Shown: piece after piece, positions 52,711 to 63,334 of the stretch | Numbering within the stretch: the stretch's first letter is position 1 | Layout: each line of letters opens with the position of its first letter | DNA from: Xylaria sp. FL1777 | Taxonomy: Eukaryota > Ascomycota > Sordariomycetes > Xylariales > Xylariaceae | Length of the DNA: 64,000 nt | NCBI GenBank assembly: GCA_022578965.1 | Contig: MU400528.1 | Location: 62,001-126,000 of the forward strand | Direction: 5' to 3' | Notes under the pieces: model-generated | Database searches by the model: none | Seen by the model: the letters and a program-made list of their open reading frames with translations, nothing else | Told to the model about the DNA's origin: nothing | Translations under genes and position numbers: made by a program

Positions 52711-53494
52711 CTTTACGGTGGCAGCGACAGAGTGCCATACATCAAAGCAGACACTACTGGCGTCGATGGTACTCCTGAGTTAAAGTCTAAGATAAGCCGA
52801 GATGGGTTGACGATGCCTAAGAGCGGCATGATGTAGTTAGTCAAAGTGTTGTGACAAGGTGCATGTCGCAATTGCTGGTTTAGCAGGTAGGAGGTATGTG
52901 GCAATAATCCCGGATATGCTTGGGATGACATGTCATCAACCCGCCTATCTCTCTGGTCACGGGGGCCGGCGGTAGCAGGCGGTCTCAGGCTCGGCAAGAG
53001 ACCTAGGTCTGGCTTGGGGTGCTGCTTGGGGTAAAGGGTGAGTCGGAGGTCACCGTCCCACGTCTTACAGTAACCTAGGTACCTATGTAGGTACCCAGAC
53101 TAGGTACCTAGGTAGGTATTTAGGTAGTGCACAGGCCAGTTCAATCAATGACAATCAATGACAAACGCGCCTGGACCCCACTAAAATGCCGGAACCCATT
53201 CAAGCTTGCTCTGGGGCCACTAACAGCACGCGTCGGACGGGCTGGTGGACCCGACCCGGTGGAAACCACTTTACGCGCTCTTGTCGCGTCGTGGCCCGCG
53301 CTAAATTGTACATAGTATCTTAAATGGGATACGTGCTGCTTGCTTCCCTTGTCTCCTTCCATCCTAATTCGTGCCCAAACACAACTGGTTACTTGTGACT
53401 GCTATCTTATAGACTCTCGTCTCTTGAATTTTCTTTGGTCTCAAGTGTTTTAAGAAAGAAGAATCAAAGAATCAAAGAAACAAAGAAAGAAAAA
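52711..53494. promoter_or_regulatory. Divergent promoter region, hxB and CDC6
   Basis: About 780 bp. From 53070 to 53130 it carries a very dense run of CCTAGGTA/GGTACC palindromes, then the MluI-type boxes annotated separately, then a pyrimidine-rich leader that ends in an AAAGAAAC-rich stretch before the CDC6 start. Confidence 0.6.
53165..53289 (+). promoter_or_regulatory. Cluster of MCB (MluI cell-cycle box) cores upstream of CDC6
   Basis: Four ACGCG cores within 125 bp: 53165-53169, a full ACGCGT at 53228-53233, 53273-53277, and one on the minus strand at 53285-53289. They lie 206-330 bp upstream of the CDC6 start. MBF binding through ACGCG drives the CDC6/cdc18 gene at G1/S in yeasts, so a cell-cycle role here is a good inference. 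Confidence 0.6.
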
Positions 53495-55487
53495 ATGGTA
53501 GCAAGTACGCTAGGAAAGCGTACCCGGCGTGCAGCAGATATTGGTAGGTGCTATGTTGCTGCTGGCAATCTCCAATGCGAAACTGCAACTGACATCTGCA
53601 TTAGAGCTAGTCGAGACACTTACCAAACGAACAAGACGTCAAACTCGGAGCGCCCTTCTCAACGACGAGAATGTAGACCCAGAAGCAGTCACGATCCGAG
53701 ACGACACAGACGACGCGGATGGCACAAATGATAGCGATACGCTTACCACACATGAGATCACCGAGGACTCCTTTCCCAGCACCCCCTCGAAACGTGCAAC
53801 CCGGGCCAATAATGGCAAGAAGGGCGTGTACTCGTCCACTTCAGGCCCCGAAAGACAACCTCTCACAAGCAATGCCCCAGACTTCAAGCCAGTTACCCCG
53901 AACACGCCTCGTTTCCGCGATGCTCTTTCCAGAGTTCCCGTCACCCCACGCCATCGGGTCATGTCCACGGGCAGGATCTTCAAGAAACAGACACCACAGA
54001 CACCGCAGACCCCATTCACACCTGCTGCTATACAAACCGTGTACCACCATGCTCGGCAATTGTTCTCCCGGAGCGCTGATCCGGGCCAATTGACTGGACG
54101 AGATGATGAGCGAGAACATCTCACCCAATTCTTACAACGATGCAGAACTTCAACCCCCAGCGGCTGCATTTATGTTAGCGGACCACCAGGTACCGGTAAG
54201 AGTGCCATGGTCAACGAAGTTACCCAATCTCTGGTCGATTCGACACCGATCAAGAAGGCCTATGTCAACTGTATGAGTATTAAATCGTCAAGAGATCTTT
54301 ACGAGACCCTGCTGGAGCAGATTTCGGAACCGGCAGACCTCCCCGACGGGGATGCGGCCACGGTTATCGAGAAGCTCCTGATGCCACGAAAGAAGTCGAA
54401 AAGTGTGTATCTCGTGGTCTTAGATGAGATAGACCACATTCTCACACTTGATCTGGAAAGCTTGTATAAAGTATTCGAGTGGTCTATGCAGAAGACTTCG
54501 CGCCTACTGCTTGTTGGCATTGCGAATGCTCTGGACCTCACAGATCGCTTCCTACCACGTCTCAAGTCTCGGAACCTGAAACCCGATCTACTTCCTTTTT
54601 TGCCATATTCAGCAGCACAGATCAAAACCATCATTACTGGCCGTTTAAAGACCCTCGTCCCCGAGGGGAGCCCTCTGCCTTTCATTCACCCTGCTGCGAT
54701 TGAATTGTGCTCTCGTAAAGTGTCTAGTCAGACTGGAGATTTGCGAAAAGCCTTTGAGATTTGTCGCAGGGCTATTGACTTGGTGGAGATGGAGACTAAG
54801 CAAAAGCACGAGGCGGAAATTAAGGAGAAGATACTTCTCTCCACGCCCTCTCGGCGACCATTGGGAGAGAAAGCGAACCTCTCTTCCCCATCTAGAGAGG
54901 TACCTACAAAGGATGTATCATCAATGCTAGCGGATTCGTTGAGGACATTGACGATAGAGAATGCCCCCCGCGTGAGCATTGCCCATCTCAACAAGATTAC
55001 AGCGGCGGCTTTTAGCAATGGAACAAGCCAACGACTCAAAACCCTGAACCTACAGCAAAAGGCGGCGCTATGTGCACTCACGGCTCTCGAGAAGCGAAAC
55101 AGGGCATTGCGATCGGCCATCGTATCCCCATCACCCTCCAAATCACACACCGCTGCACCGACGATCAAGTTGCTATACGAGACGTACTGTTTGCTGTGCA
55201 CACGTGATTCGGTGCTCCACCCTCTTTCGGGGTCCGAATTTCGAGAGGTTGTTGGTAGCTTAGAGACGCTATCACTAGTTTCAGAGGTCGACGGGAAGAC
55301 AGGCTCTTTAACTATGCTACAGACGCCAAGCAAGAGGTCCAAGCGAGCAGGCTTTACTGCTGGCGTTGGGTTGGTAGATGAAAGAAAGGTGGCAAGCTGC
55401 GTTGGAGAAAAAGAGCTGGAGCAGGCTATCGAGGGACTCGGTACGGATATTTTGAAGAGCATTCTCAGTGGCGAAGCATTGGACTAG
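53495..55487 (+). CDS. CDC6: CDC6/Cdc18, replication licensing AAA+ ATPase
   Basis: Loads the MCM helicase on origins together with ORC and Cdt1. Exons 53495-53543 and 53605-55487 give 643 residues. The first exon (MVASTLGKRTRRAADI) is joined by a 61-bp intron to ELVETLTKRTRRQ. AAA+ core: Walker A GPPGTGKSA (about 209), Walker B VVLDEIDHI (about 286), sensor 1 VGIANALDLTDRFLPRL, sensor 2 region GDLRKAFEICRRAID, and a C-terminal winged-helix domain (LLYETYCLLC...PLSGSEFREVV). The N terminus and the linker hold many Ser/Thr-Pro sites, several of full CDK type (TPSK, SPSR, TPSR, SPSK), and the basic RTRR clusters look like nuclear signals or cyclin-docking sites. The overlapping frame that reads through the intron starts on GTG and was rejected. 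Orc1 is excluded by the short N terminus without a BAH domain. Confidence 0.95.
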
Positions 55488-58415
55488 GCGCAAATGTTTG
55501 TTTGCATTGCATGATGGGCGTTACTGCATTGCTTGGCGTTGGTATGTTATGTTGTATGATACTAGGCATGATGGCGATGTTTGTCTGGGGTAAAGACGTT
55601 GCGTGTGGAAACGCATTAATTTGGGTTGCTCAAAATAGCAAAGTGTCCCGAGTCAGCCACACACGTAGTATGTGTGCCGGAATATCATGTAGTATATATT
55701 ATCGAGACAGAAGTGATACTTCTAATACCTACCTACTAAGTACATTTATGTGGCTTGGCTTGAAGTCGCCTAGTTTGCTCTACGGTATTGCTCCTCCTAC
55801 GTTAAACAGAGTCTAGTTAGGGAGGTAGTTTTATAAGTCTGCATACACTATAGTAGTGTATTGTTCTAACGAATGCAACAGGTCTAGGCACTGCAGAGCG
55901 GCAGGGAACCTAGCAACATTGGCAGTGAGGTTGATTGGAGGCTGGGGAAAGCTAAGCTTTGAGGACAAGACCGCCGATCTTCTCGTTCCAGGGGAATGCC
56001 TCTCTAAACCAGCATGGCCAAGAAACAAGCTTATGACAAATTAAGGTGCATTGCGTCCGCGACTCCGCATTATGGAATTCAGGAATTCGGTGCCCTTTGA
56101 ATCGGGCAATGAGGATGCCACCCGCATTACGGGATACCAAGCACATGAGGTAGCAGTGTCATATCTGCAGGCAGCCCTTGGTCGTAAACTGACGGTGCAT
56201 GACCCCCACTTTGCCGACGTGCCTAAGGTAATCTGCAACGTCGATAGGTTGTGTATAGAGGTTGTGTATATAGGTGGCGTAGCGTCCGGCTCCAGTAGCA
56301 GTCTCTTGTTGCGTGTGTGTATGCGGGGACTGCCTTTGTCTCCAATGCCGGAGCTCGGGTGAGACACCCACCACCTATATGTACTGAGCACTCTAAGTCC
56401 ATGCAGTATGTATACGACTTCAGCCCATATGTGTACTACACGCACCACCATACGTACTGCGTAGCCCATATCATCACCGCCACCATCCTCCCATCCTCCC
56501 CTACCATAGCTGCCCACCACCTTCATTACCTCTACCATGAATCTGTGAAACTCCAGCGCGTCATTAAGTTTCAACCCGTCTATCACGTTGAAACTTCAGT
56601 AAGATGCTATTATAAGCAGACCAACAGCTGTCACTTTCACCTATCAAGGGAGACGGTGTTCCGTTATCACGGTCAATAGGCCAAGTGGTGGTTATGCTGC
56701 AGCAGTCGTATGTTAATACGAGGTTCGACTGTCATCTTTTTCTCCCTTTCCTTTCTTTGACTTTCACCGCTATGCTCCTTACTCCATGGTTTGCCGGCAA
56801 CGCAACGCAACACAACACAACGATACCTGGTTGATCTCAAGTAGTGGTTATTAAAGGAGACGACGCGGCCGGCATCTCGTCTGATCTGTATGGTTTGAAA
56901 GATGTCGGTATTACCCCGTCTATCGCACACCATATTCTCACTCGGAGCAAAGGACCCAGGTAAGACCCTTGATGCTATTGCCGTGGCGCACGTTTCGTGA
57001 ACACTGGTTCCCGGCTAATCGTTAGTCACTCATGGATCTTACCCAATGGGTGGACGAGATGATACCTCAAGCGGTCTATCTCGGCGCGACCGTAGTCGTA
57101 CGGCATGCGCTACTGCACGTTACCACGTCCCTCAACGCCGTCTTTGCCTACCTGGTATCTGGGTGTCTTGCTCTGCGAAGGATTATCCAGTCGGCTGGTG
57201 GTCACTTACGCGTACGGTAGTTGTCCCACGTGCGCGCTCCAATAAAATCCCATACATCTACCTAGGTGCAATGTACCGGCAGTGTGAAGAAGCACTCGCA
57301 GGCGCAGATATGAGCGATGCTGATGATGGTGACGTGATGGTAAGGAGTCGGAGTCGAATCGTCTTGCTGCCCAACCAACTAGGTACGTCGATAAAAAAAA
57401 AGAGGCTTGACAAGACAAAGTGGCTTGTGTAGGACTTGGTCTGGAACTTTGGTCTGACCCATCTGACCAACTCGAGCCGCTCGTTTGGATCGATCACTAA
57501 TAAGCGTGCATGTGGAACCTTTTCTTCATGTCTTATTTTATCCCGTCACTGACACGGAGAGCAAATGTAACACCGGCAGCGTAGCATATATAATGGACCC
57601 AGGTACGCATCCGCGTTTCTATGCGTACTCTGTAGGTAGTATATGAGGTAGGTATTAAACAAAACAGACTAGGTATCTGCATTGCCACCCCCGACGCACA
57701 TCAGTATCTATTTTAGGCCCGGAATCAGCTACCTACGCGTACATGTCCCCAGCAGACCCAAGCGCGACAAGTCACCCAGCGGATGCACCCACCACAACCC
57801 CTCCGAGCTGCTCGCCGTCTAGCGTCGTCCAGGGGGGTTCAGCCCCGCATAGGGTATTAAAACGGAGAACAGGGCTCTCCAGGTCTAGGGAGTCTCTCGA
57901 GCAGTCTCTGGACTACTACTGATAGGTAGCCTGCCTATTTCCCAGCGTACCTCTTCTGTACTGCCATACATATAATAAGGACGGGATCTCTTGGCACCCG
58001 CCTCCAAGATCTCCAAGAATTCCTGACCAAGACCTCATCTGCTTGGCATGCAACATCCACGAGCTATCTGTAAACGCTCACCACTTGCCACCCTCTGCAC
58101 CCTCGTAACGGCGCCCGACCGTACCGTTGGTGCCGGAGCCTTGGGATTCTTCCCTTGATACTATTTGTCATCTGCTCCAATTCCAGTTCCCATCCCGCCA
58201 TTCCCGACCGTCACCGCGCCCGGCTGGCCCGTGTCATTCCTCGTCGTGACGACGCCCTCCCTCGTGCGACACTCATCGTCCCAGGCGTCACGAGCACGTG
58301 CTGCCGCCCTCGTCCGAGGCCACGTCCACGCCGAGTCCTTGACCATCGCCGCCGCCGCCCTGTGCCATGTGAGGCACGCACACGCTGCCCTCGACTCGTC
58401 TATGGTGCTGATTAA
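55488..58415. other. Long intergenic region without a supported gene
   Basis: About 2.9 kb between CDC6 and palF. It contains several frames of 60-180 codons with no recognisable motif, TAGGTA-type text near 57240-57265 and 57630-57660, and a pyrimidine-rich probable palF leader from about 57950. A gene here cannot be fully excluded but nothing supports one. Confidence 0.5.
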
Positions 58416-60873
58416 ATGGGTTCCAACCCCGACAATGTCGCCAACCTGCCACCCGACGACCCGCCCCCCAAGTCCTCGTTTTTCTCCCGCCTCGCCGCGC
58501 CTCTGCGCTCCCGCTCCCGCAATCTCGCCGACTTCCATGTCCGTCTGAAGGAGCCGCATCGCCAATACTCGGCCGGTGATCGCGTGCAAGGCTCCGTTAT
58601 CCTGTCCGTCGTGAAGCCCATCCGCCTGACGCACCTTACCGTTACGTTGCATGGCTACGTCCGAGCCTTCAAGAGTGCCAGCGCTGCTGCTCAGGTCGCT
58701 GCGATCAATCCCTCCATCGTGCCGAACGGTGGCCGGCACGGTCGCTACCATGGAAATGGACATGCGTCTCTTTTCCAGGACGAGACCGTTTTGTGCGGGG
58801 AAGGAAGACTGCAGGCCTCGAGATGGGAGTTCGAGTTTGATCTCCAATTCCCTGACTTGGAGTTGCCGAGCAGCATCGATGTATGAGCGTCCTATTGCAC
58901 TGGTTCAACATGGTGGACTCGCTAACTAATTGTTTGGATAGTTCGAGAGGGGCACGATAGCTTATTTTGTGACGGCGACATTGACTCGCCCAACAACAAT
59001 CGCTCCCACTTCCTCTTGCGAGGCCAGAGTCTCTTTGGTAGAGAAGGTGGATGTGGGATTGGTTCCTCCGCCTAGGGAACGCAGAGTTTTTCTACAGACC
59101 ATGAGGAGACGGCCTAAAAAGGGGAAGGGTATAAAATCGGCGGTGGCACCAGCCACCAAATGCCACCCGCCTTTGGCCGAGCTTACAGAGCCATCATCCG
59201 ACCGAGACTCGAGGGTTACAGACAGCCCGAACAACAGCTCTATGAATTTAGGTAACCCGACACCAGCAAACCTCGAGGTCGAGACTTTGCCGGCCAATAC
59301 TGTTGTCCCAGCCGATGTACAAAGCGAGATTAGCGGCGAGAGTGTTGCGAGTAACAACAGTGTTTCTTATAGTGTACGAGGTGCAGATGCTAGTGGTGAA
59401 TCTACTACAGGGAGTAAGCATTCGGGATACGACGACAGGGAAATCACCGCCACAGTAGAGCTACTAAAAGGTGGCTGCTTACCAGGAGACTTGATACCAG
59501 TGAGGATCAGAGTTGAGCATAATCGTTACATGAAAAGCTTGCATGGCATTATCGTAACGCTTTATAGACAAGGCCGTGTGGATTGTGCTCCCCCAGTGTC
59601 CTCATTTACAGGGCTTTCCAAAGAGGATGCGAAAAGGCTGGAGCGAGACGAATATTACCCCAAGTCAAAGACTGGGCTTGGGGGTCTGTCATTATCTTCT
59701 GCGGGTTCATGTAGTGTCTTCCGGAAAGACCTCTCCCAAGCAGTGGCCCCTCTCATCATCGACCCAGCCACTTTGAGTGCCAATATAACAACTGCGGTTA
59801 GGGTCCCGGAGGATGCCTTCCCCAGCATTAGGAATGTACCTGGAGGCTTGATTACTTTCAAGTATCATATTGAGGCCATTGTCGACCTGGGTGGCAAACT
59901 AGCCGGTCCTTCAAGTAGCGCTTCACAATCACAGCAACCCAACCGGATGGTTTCCTCCGCTTCAGTACGTGGTACATACGGCATTGACCTGAATCTTTTG
60001 GCAAGTTGGAATGGTACTATTATAGATACGGATCATATTAGGCGAGAAAAGGGAGTCATATCCGTCTCCTTTGAGGTTGTGGTCGGAACGACAGACAGTT
60101 CTAGGTCGCGAGGGAAAGCTGTTGCACGCCCCTCTCTGGCGGTGCAAGCTCCCGCCCAAGATGAACCGCCCAGCGAGGAGGAATCGTACGAGTATGGCTG
60201 GCAAAATACCTATAATGGCGACAACGAGTTTGAGGAAGAATACAACCCAGGTGGTTCTCAAGGGCCGCAGCCTCGTTATTATCCCGCGACATCTCCCCAG
60301 ACAGCACGTTATGATTTCCAAAACCATGACACGCAAGTTCCTATTTACGTGCCACCCCCGGAAATCACCGACGAGGGTAATCTTACGGACAAAGAACGTG
60401 CGCGCCGGGCTGAACAACGATTACTTCCAAGCCAGCCTTCTGCACAGCGCCCAGAGACAGCCGCCGGTCCATCACAACCTTCTGCTCCAGATCAAACACC
60501 TAATATGGAGTCCCACAGCTTATCCACTGAGCCAGGGCCAGGACACGGCCCAGATAGCGAGACGGCAGGAGAGCCGTCCGCCCCTACGTTAGCGGACATA
60601 GGAGCCGGTTCTTCCCAGCATCCTAACGACGACAAGCAAGAGCTAGAGCGTCGAAGGCTACTGGCAGAGGCGAGTGCCCCCCCAGATATACCTGAAGACT
60701 ATGATGGCGCAGGACCCTCTGCTCCCATCCTCAATCGAACTAGGTTGTCCCCTCCATGGTCTCATGAGCCAACAGCACCAACCCTAGATGAAGATGATGG
60801 TGGCGAGAGTGGAGGCAACTACACGTCTAACGCAACAGGCACCTCAGAGCCGTTGCCTAGATATGAGCGGTAA
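58416..60873 (+). CDS. palF: PalF/Rim8 alpha-arrestin of the pH-signalling pathway
   Basis: Arrestin-like adaptor that binds the plasma-membrane pH sensor PalH/Rim21 and recruits ESCRT at alkaline pH, leading to PacC processing. Exons 58416-58880 and 58942-60873 give 798 residues. Arrestin N domain from about residue 38: DFHVRLKEPHRQYSAGDRVQGSVILSV, IRLTHLTVTLHGYVRAFK, then RWEFEFDLQFPD and FERGTIAYFVTATL at the splice join. The arrestin C domain spans about 310-570 (EITATVELLKGGCLPGDLIPVRI, YMKSLHGIIVTLYRQGRVD, LITFKYHIEAIVDLGGKL). The remaining 220 residues are disordered, acidic and Pro-rich, with four P(S/T)AP motifs at 668, 700, 747 and 765, the kind that bind the Vps23/TSG101 UEV domain. 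The protein ends LPRYER. Identity as PalF rather than another alpha-arrestin rests on the spacing of these domains and the HIRREKGVISVSFEVVVG segment. Confidence 0.88.
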
Positions 60874-61694
60874 TGTTATAAGAACTTTATTATATATTCT
60901 ATGCATGGGACAACATCAGACGTCAAATACATCGGCCGCATTAAGGAAAGCTTCAATTATGTATATACGTGTCACTCTATGCGGGTCCGGGTGGCCACTT
61001 GACTGACTACCTTTTTGAGTTGTATACTAGCAATCCCTGATGTGCCATATTGTTTGGATAAGATGAACGAGAAAATGAAATGAATGAACAGATAGAGAAT
61101 TTGAAAGTCTGATATGTTGAGTGGCATTTTTAGTTTGTGCAATAGTGCGAAAACGCTCGATGCTTATTGTACCTACTCAACAAGAACCATCTTTAGAGTA
61201 TGGATTCGATTGAATAACCTGGTGCATTGCGAATTCTGAATGATGTCTTTGCTTCATAGTTAGCCACTTTCCTTAGTTTCTCCCTATTGTTTACAGATTT
61301 CCTTAGAAGTGCTTAGTTGTAAATAATTCTTTAAGAGCCTGGCCTTCAGGGGCTACAGGTGTGTCTTCATGTTGTTTTGTTGTAGACATATTTAGCGTTT
61401 AATTAAATTGATCCTAATAAGACTACAAAACAAGGCCATTGATCACAGCAATTTCTTTCATCTCTACTACTTTACACGTGTTGTGTTAAAAAAACAGCGC
61501 ATTGTTGCCCATTGTCTTTTCATAGCTTAGCTATATAAAGGGCCGAGCCTTCGCACAAAGGGTACCTAGCACTTTCAATCCCGCACGCCTTAGAGCACAA
61601 TCCCGCTCATAAACCCACAGGTAAGCCAGGAATCGAAGCAGAACAGCAATACATTTCTCTCTATTATACTTCCATCCACCATCGAATCTGAGCC
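60874..61694. promoter_or_regulatory. Region between palF and the first RING gene
   Basis: AT-rich 3' flank of palF followed by the promoter of the first RING gene, with a TATA element at 61531-61540 annotated separately. No gene is seen. Confidence 0.5.
61531..61540 (+). promoter_or_regulatory. TATA box of the first RING gene
   Basis: CTATATAAAG, 164 bp before the start codon at 61695, a strong TATA match. The identical ten bases precede the second RING gene. Confidence 0.65.
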
Positions 61695-62537
61695 ATGGCG
61701 TCATTTGGAGATCGACAAGCAGTCCGTGAAGCAGTGGACTTCATAGAAAGTCATTTTCCAAACGCCGGTGCTCATTCCCACCCAACTCTCTCTCCCGCTT
61801 GCGCTGACTCACATGCATCGCAGAACCTCTTTGCCCCTCCGGGGATCCCAGCTGATGAATACCATCGCGGTATCGTGGAGGGCCCTCCCCCGGGCTTAGT
61901 CCGCGTCCGCTCGCCAACATTCACACCGACCCGCGTGTTCAACAACGAGAACACGTCTCTCTTCAGCGACTTCGCGCGGTACATAGACAAGGGCGTAGAC
62001 GAGAACCTAAACCCTGTACAGCTAGATCTCACATGTGTGATATGCCACGATAGTAAGCTTCAAGTTCCCGACTCCTTAACGCCTGACTACCACTGGTCCA
62101 AGGAGCAAAGCATCGAATGGCTTGCGGTTTTGCCCTGTGGGCACTTCTATGGCGCAGATTGCCTCGAGAGATGGTTTTTAACGTCAGCACTGGAATCTGA
62201 AGATGGGGTCACCCGCTGCCCCCTGTGTCGCTTTAAAGTCATGTACCAGTGCGGCCACTACATCCCCCCTCGCGAGTACAACCCCGAGCTGTTTAGGGCC
62301 GAGCAGGTGCCGCTTACCCTTCCAGAAGGAGGTGCAGTACCCCATTCCTGCGAGGTATGTTACAAGGGCAATGTTGATGGCGCGATTGATAGGTTGCGCG
62401 ATCTTTTGTTCCCACGCGTTCTCCCCGGGGACTTGAGATTTGTCGACTCGGCTGAGGTCATGCGTTCCTCTTCGACAGAGTTTGAAAAGCGGGTGTGGGA
62501 TTTCTGGGGGATTAACGCCCAGTATAATCGGTGGTGA
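61695..62537 (+). CDS. RING-type zinc finger protein, first of a tandem pair
   Basis: Single exon, 280 residues, start context AGCCATGGC. A RING-like domain lies at about 114-182: CVICHDSK, then LPCGHFYGADCLERWF and CPLCRFKV. The gap between the second and third metal ligands is long (about 34 residues), so this is a variant RING. Directly after it come YQCGHYIPP and, some 40 residues on, HSCEVCYKG, which could form an additional Cys/His zinc site. The N-terminal 110 residues are Pro- and Ser-rich without known motifs. E3 ubiquitin ligase activity is the usual role for such domains but is not shown by the sequence. The neighbour at 63335 has the same overall order of motifs. Confidence 0.85.
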   Translation: MASFGDRQAVREAVDFIESHFPNAGAHSHPTLSPACADSHASQNLFAPPGIPADEYHRGIVEGPPPGLVRVRSPTFTPTRVFNNENTSLFSDFARYIDKGVDENLNPVQLDLTCVICHDSKLQVPDSLTPDYHWSKEQSIEWLAVLPCGHFYGADCLERWFLTSALESEDGVTRCPLCRFKVMYQCGHYIPPREYNPELFRAEQVPLTLPEGGAVPHSCEVCYKGNVDGAIDRLRDLLFPRVLPGDLRFVDSAEVMRSSSTEFEKRVWDFWGINAQYNRW

Positions 62538-63334
62538 GTAGAGAGAATATGTAGAAATGGTAGGTATTATTGTAAGTTTGCTATGATCCAGGTTGATCTA
62601 GTATGTTAGGAGTTAAATGGCTTATTTCCCCCTATTTTTAACATACCTAGGTACATATATCTAGCCCTGCTAGACAGGGGTAGTGGAAAAAAGCTACAAT
62701 GGAAAACAGATATTTATGAATGGCACTCATCTATTGTCTTCCCTCCTTATTAGTGATGTGATCATGTTTTCGTATAGTGGAAGTTGGTAGTATAGGTGAA
62801 ATGAAGAGGAACTGGGATAATTCCATAGAGCTATTATGTAGTCTTGCCATTACACTTACTGAATGAACTTAGGGATTCATAATTAATTGCCAGTCGACCA
62901 GTTAACCTGCTACCTACTCAACAATTATAGCGAATAATCTTATCGTGTTTTACTAGAACGACTCCATTATATTGAATAGTACGTATTAAAGTATGTAGTT
63001 GAGCGTATCTCTCTCTATTGTAAGTGCTTGACAACTCAACATTGAATGGTTCCGGCTGAATTGAGTAGGTACATTGTCCTACTTCATAATCTTCTCAATG
63101 GTGACACTTTGACTTTGAAGCGTGCACTGACGCATCATCATAATGAGAATTAAGTAGCTAGGTAGTTTTCTTGATTTCTATATAAAGCTCTTGAGCAAAC
63201 CAACTCTTGTGTCAAACTTCTCTCCATCTTTGTCATCTCCAGCTCACCCTCGCATCTCATCTCAACTCCTACTAGAGGCTTTTGATGATCGTACACATAA
63301 CTTCATTCTATTCATACAGTACCTGCAGTCTAAG
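62538..63334. promoter_or_regulatory. Region between the two RING genes
   Basis: AT-rich DNA of about 800 bp that holds the 3' flank of the first RING gene and the promoter and leader of the second. CCTAGGTA occurs at 62646-62653. No gene is seen. Confidence 0.5.
63178..63187 (+). promoter_or_regulatory. TATA box of the second RING gene
   Basis: CTATATAAAG, 157 bp before the start codon at 63335, the same ten bases and nearly the same spacing as in the first RING gene, followed by a pyrimidine-rich leader. Confidence 0.65.

Noticed and set aside
53529..53604. Frame that enters CDC6 by reading through the intron from a GTG
   Set aside because: It conflicts with a clean GT-AG intron (53544-53604) that joins an ATG-started, basic N terminus typical of Cdc6.
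56041..56586. 181-codon minus-strand frame between CDC6 and palF
   Set aside because: No motif; low-complexity patches and mixed overlapping frames on both strands indicate chance.
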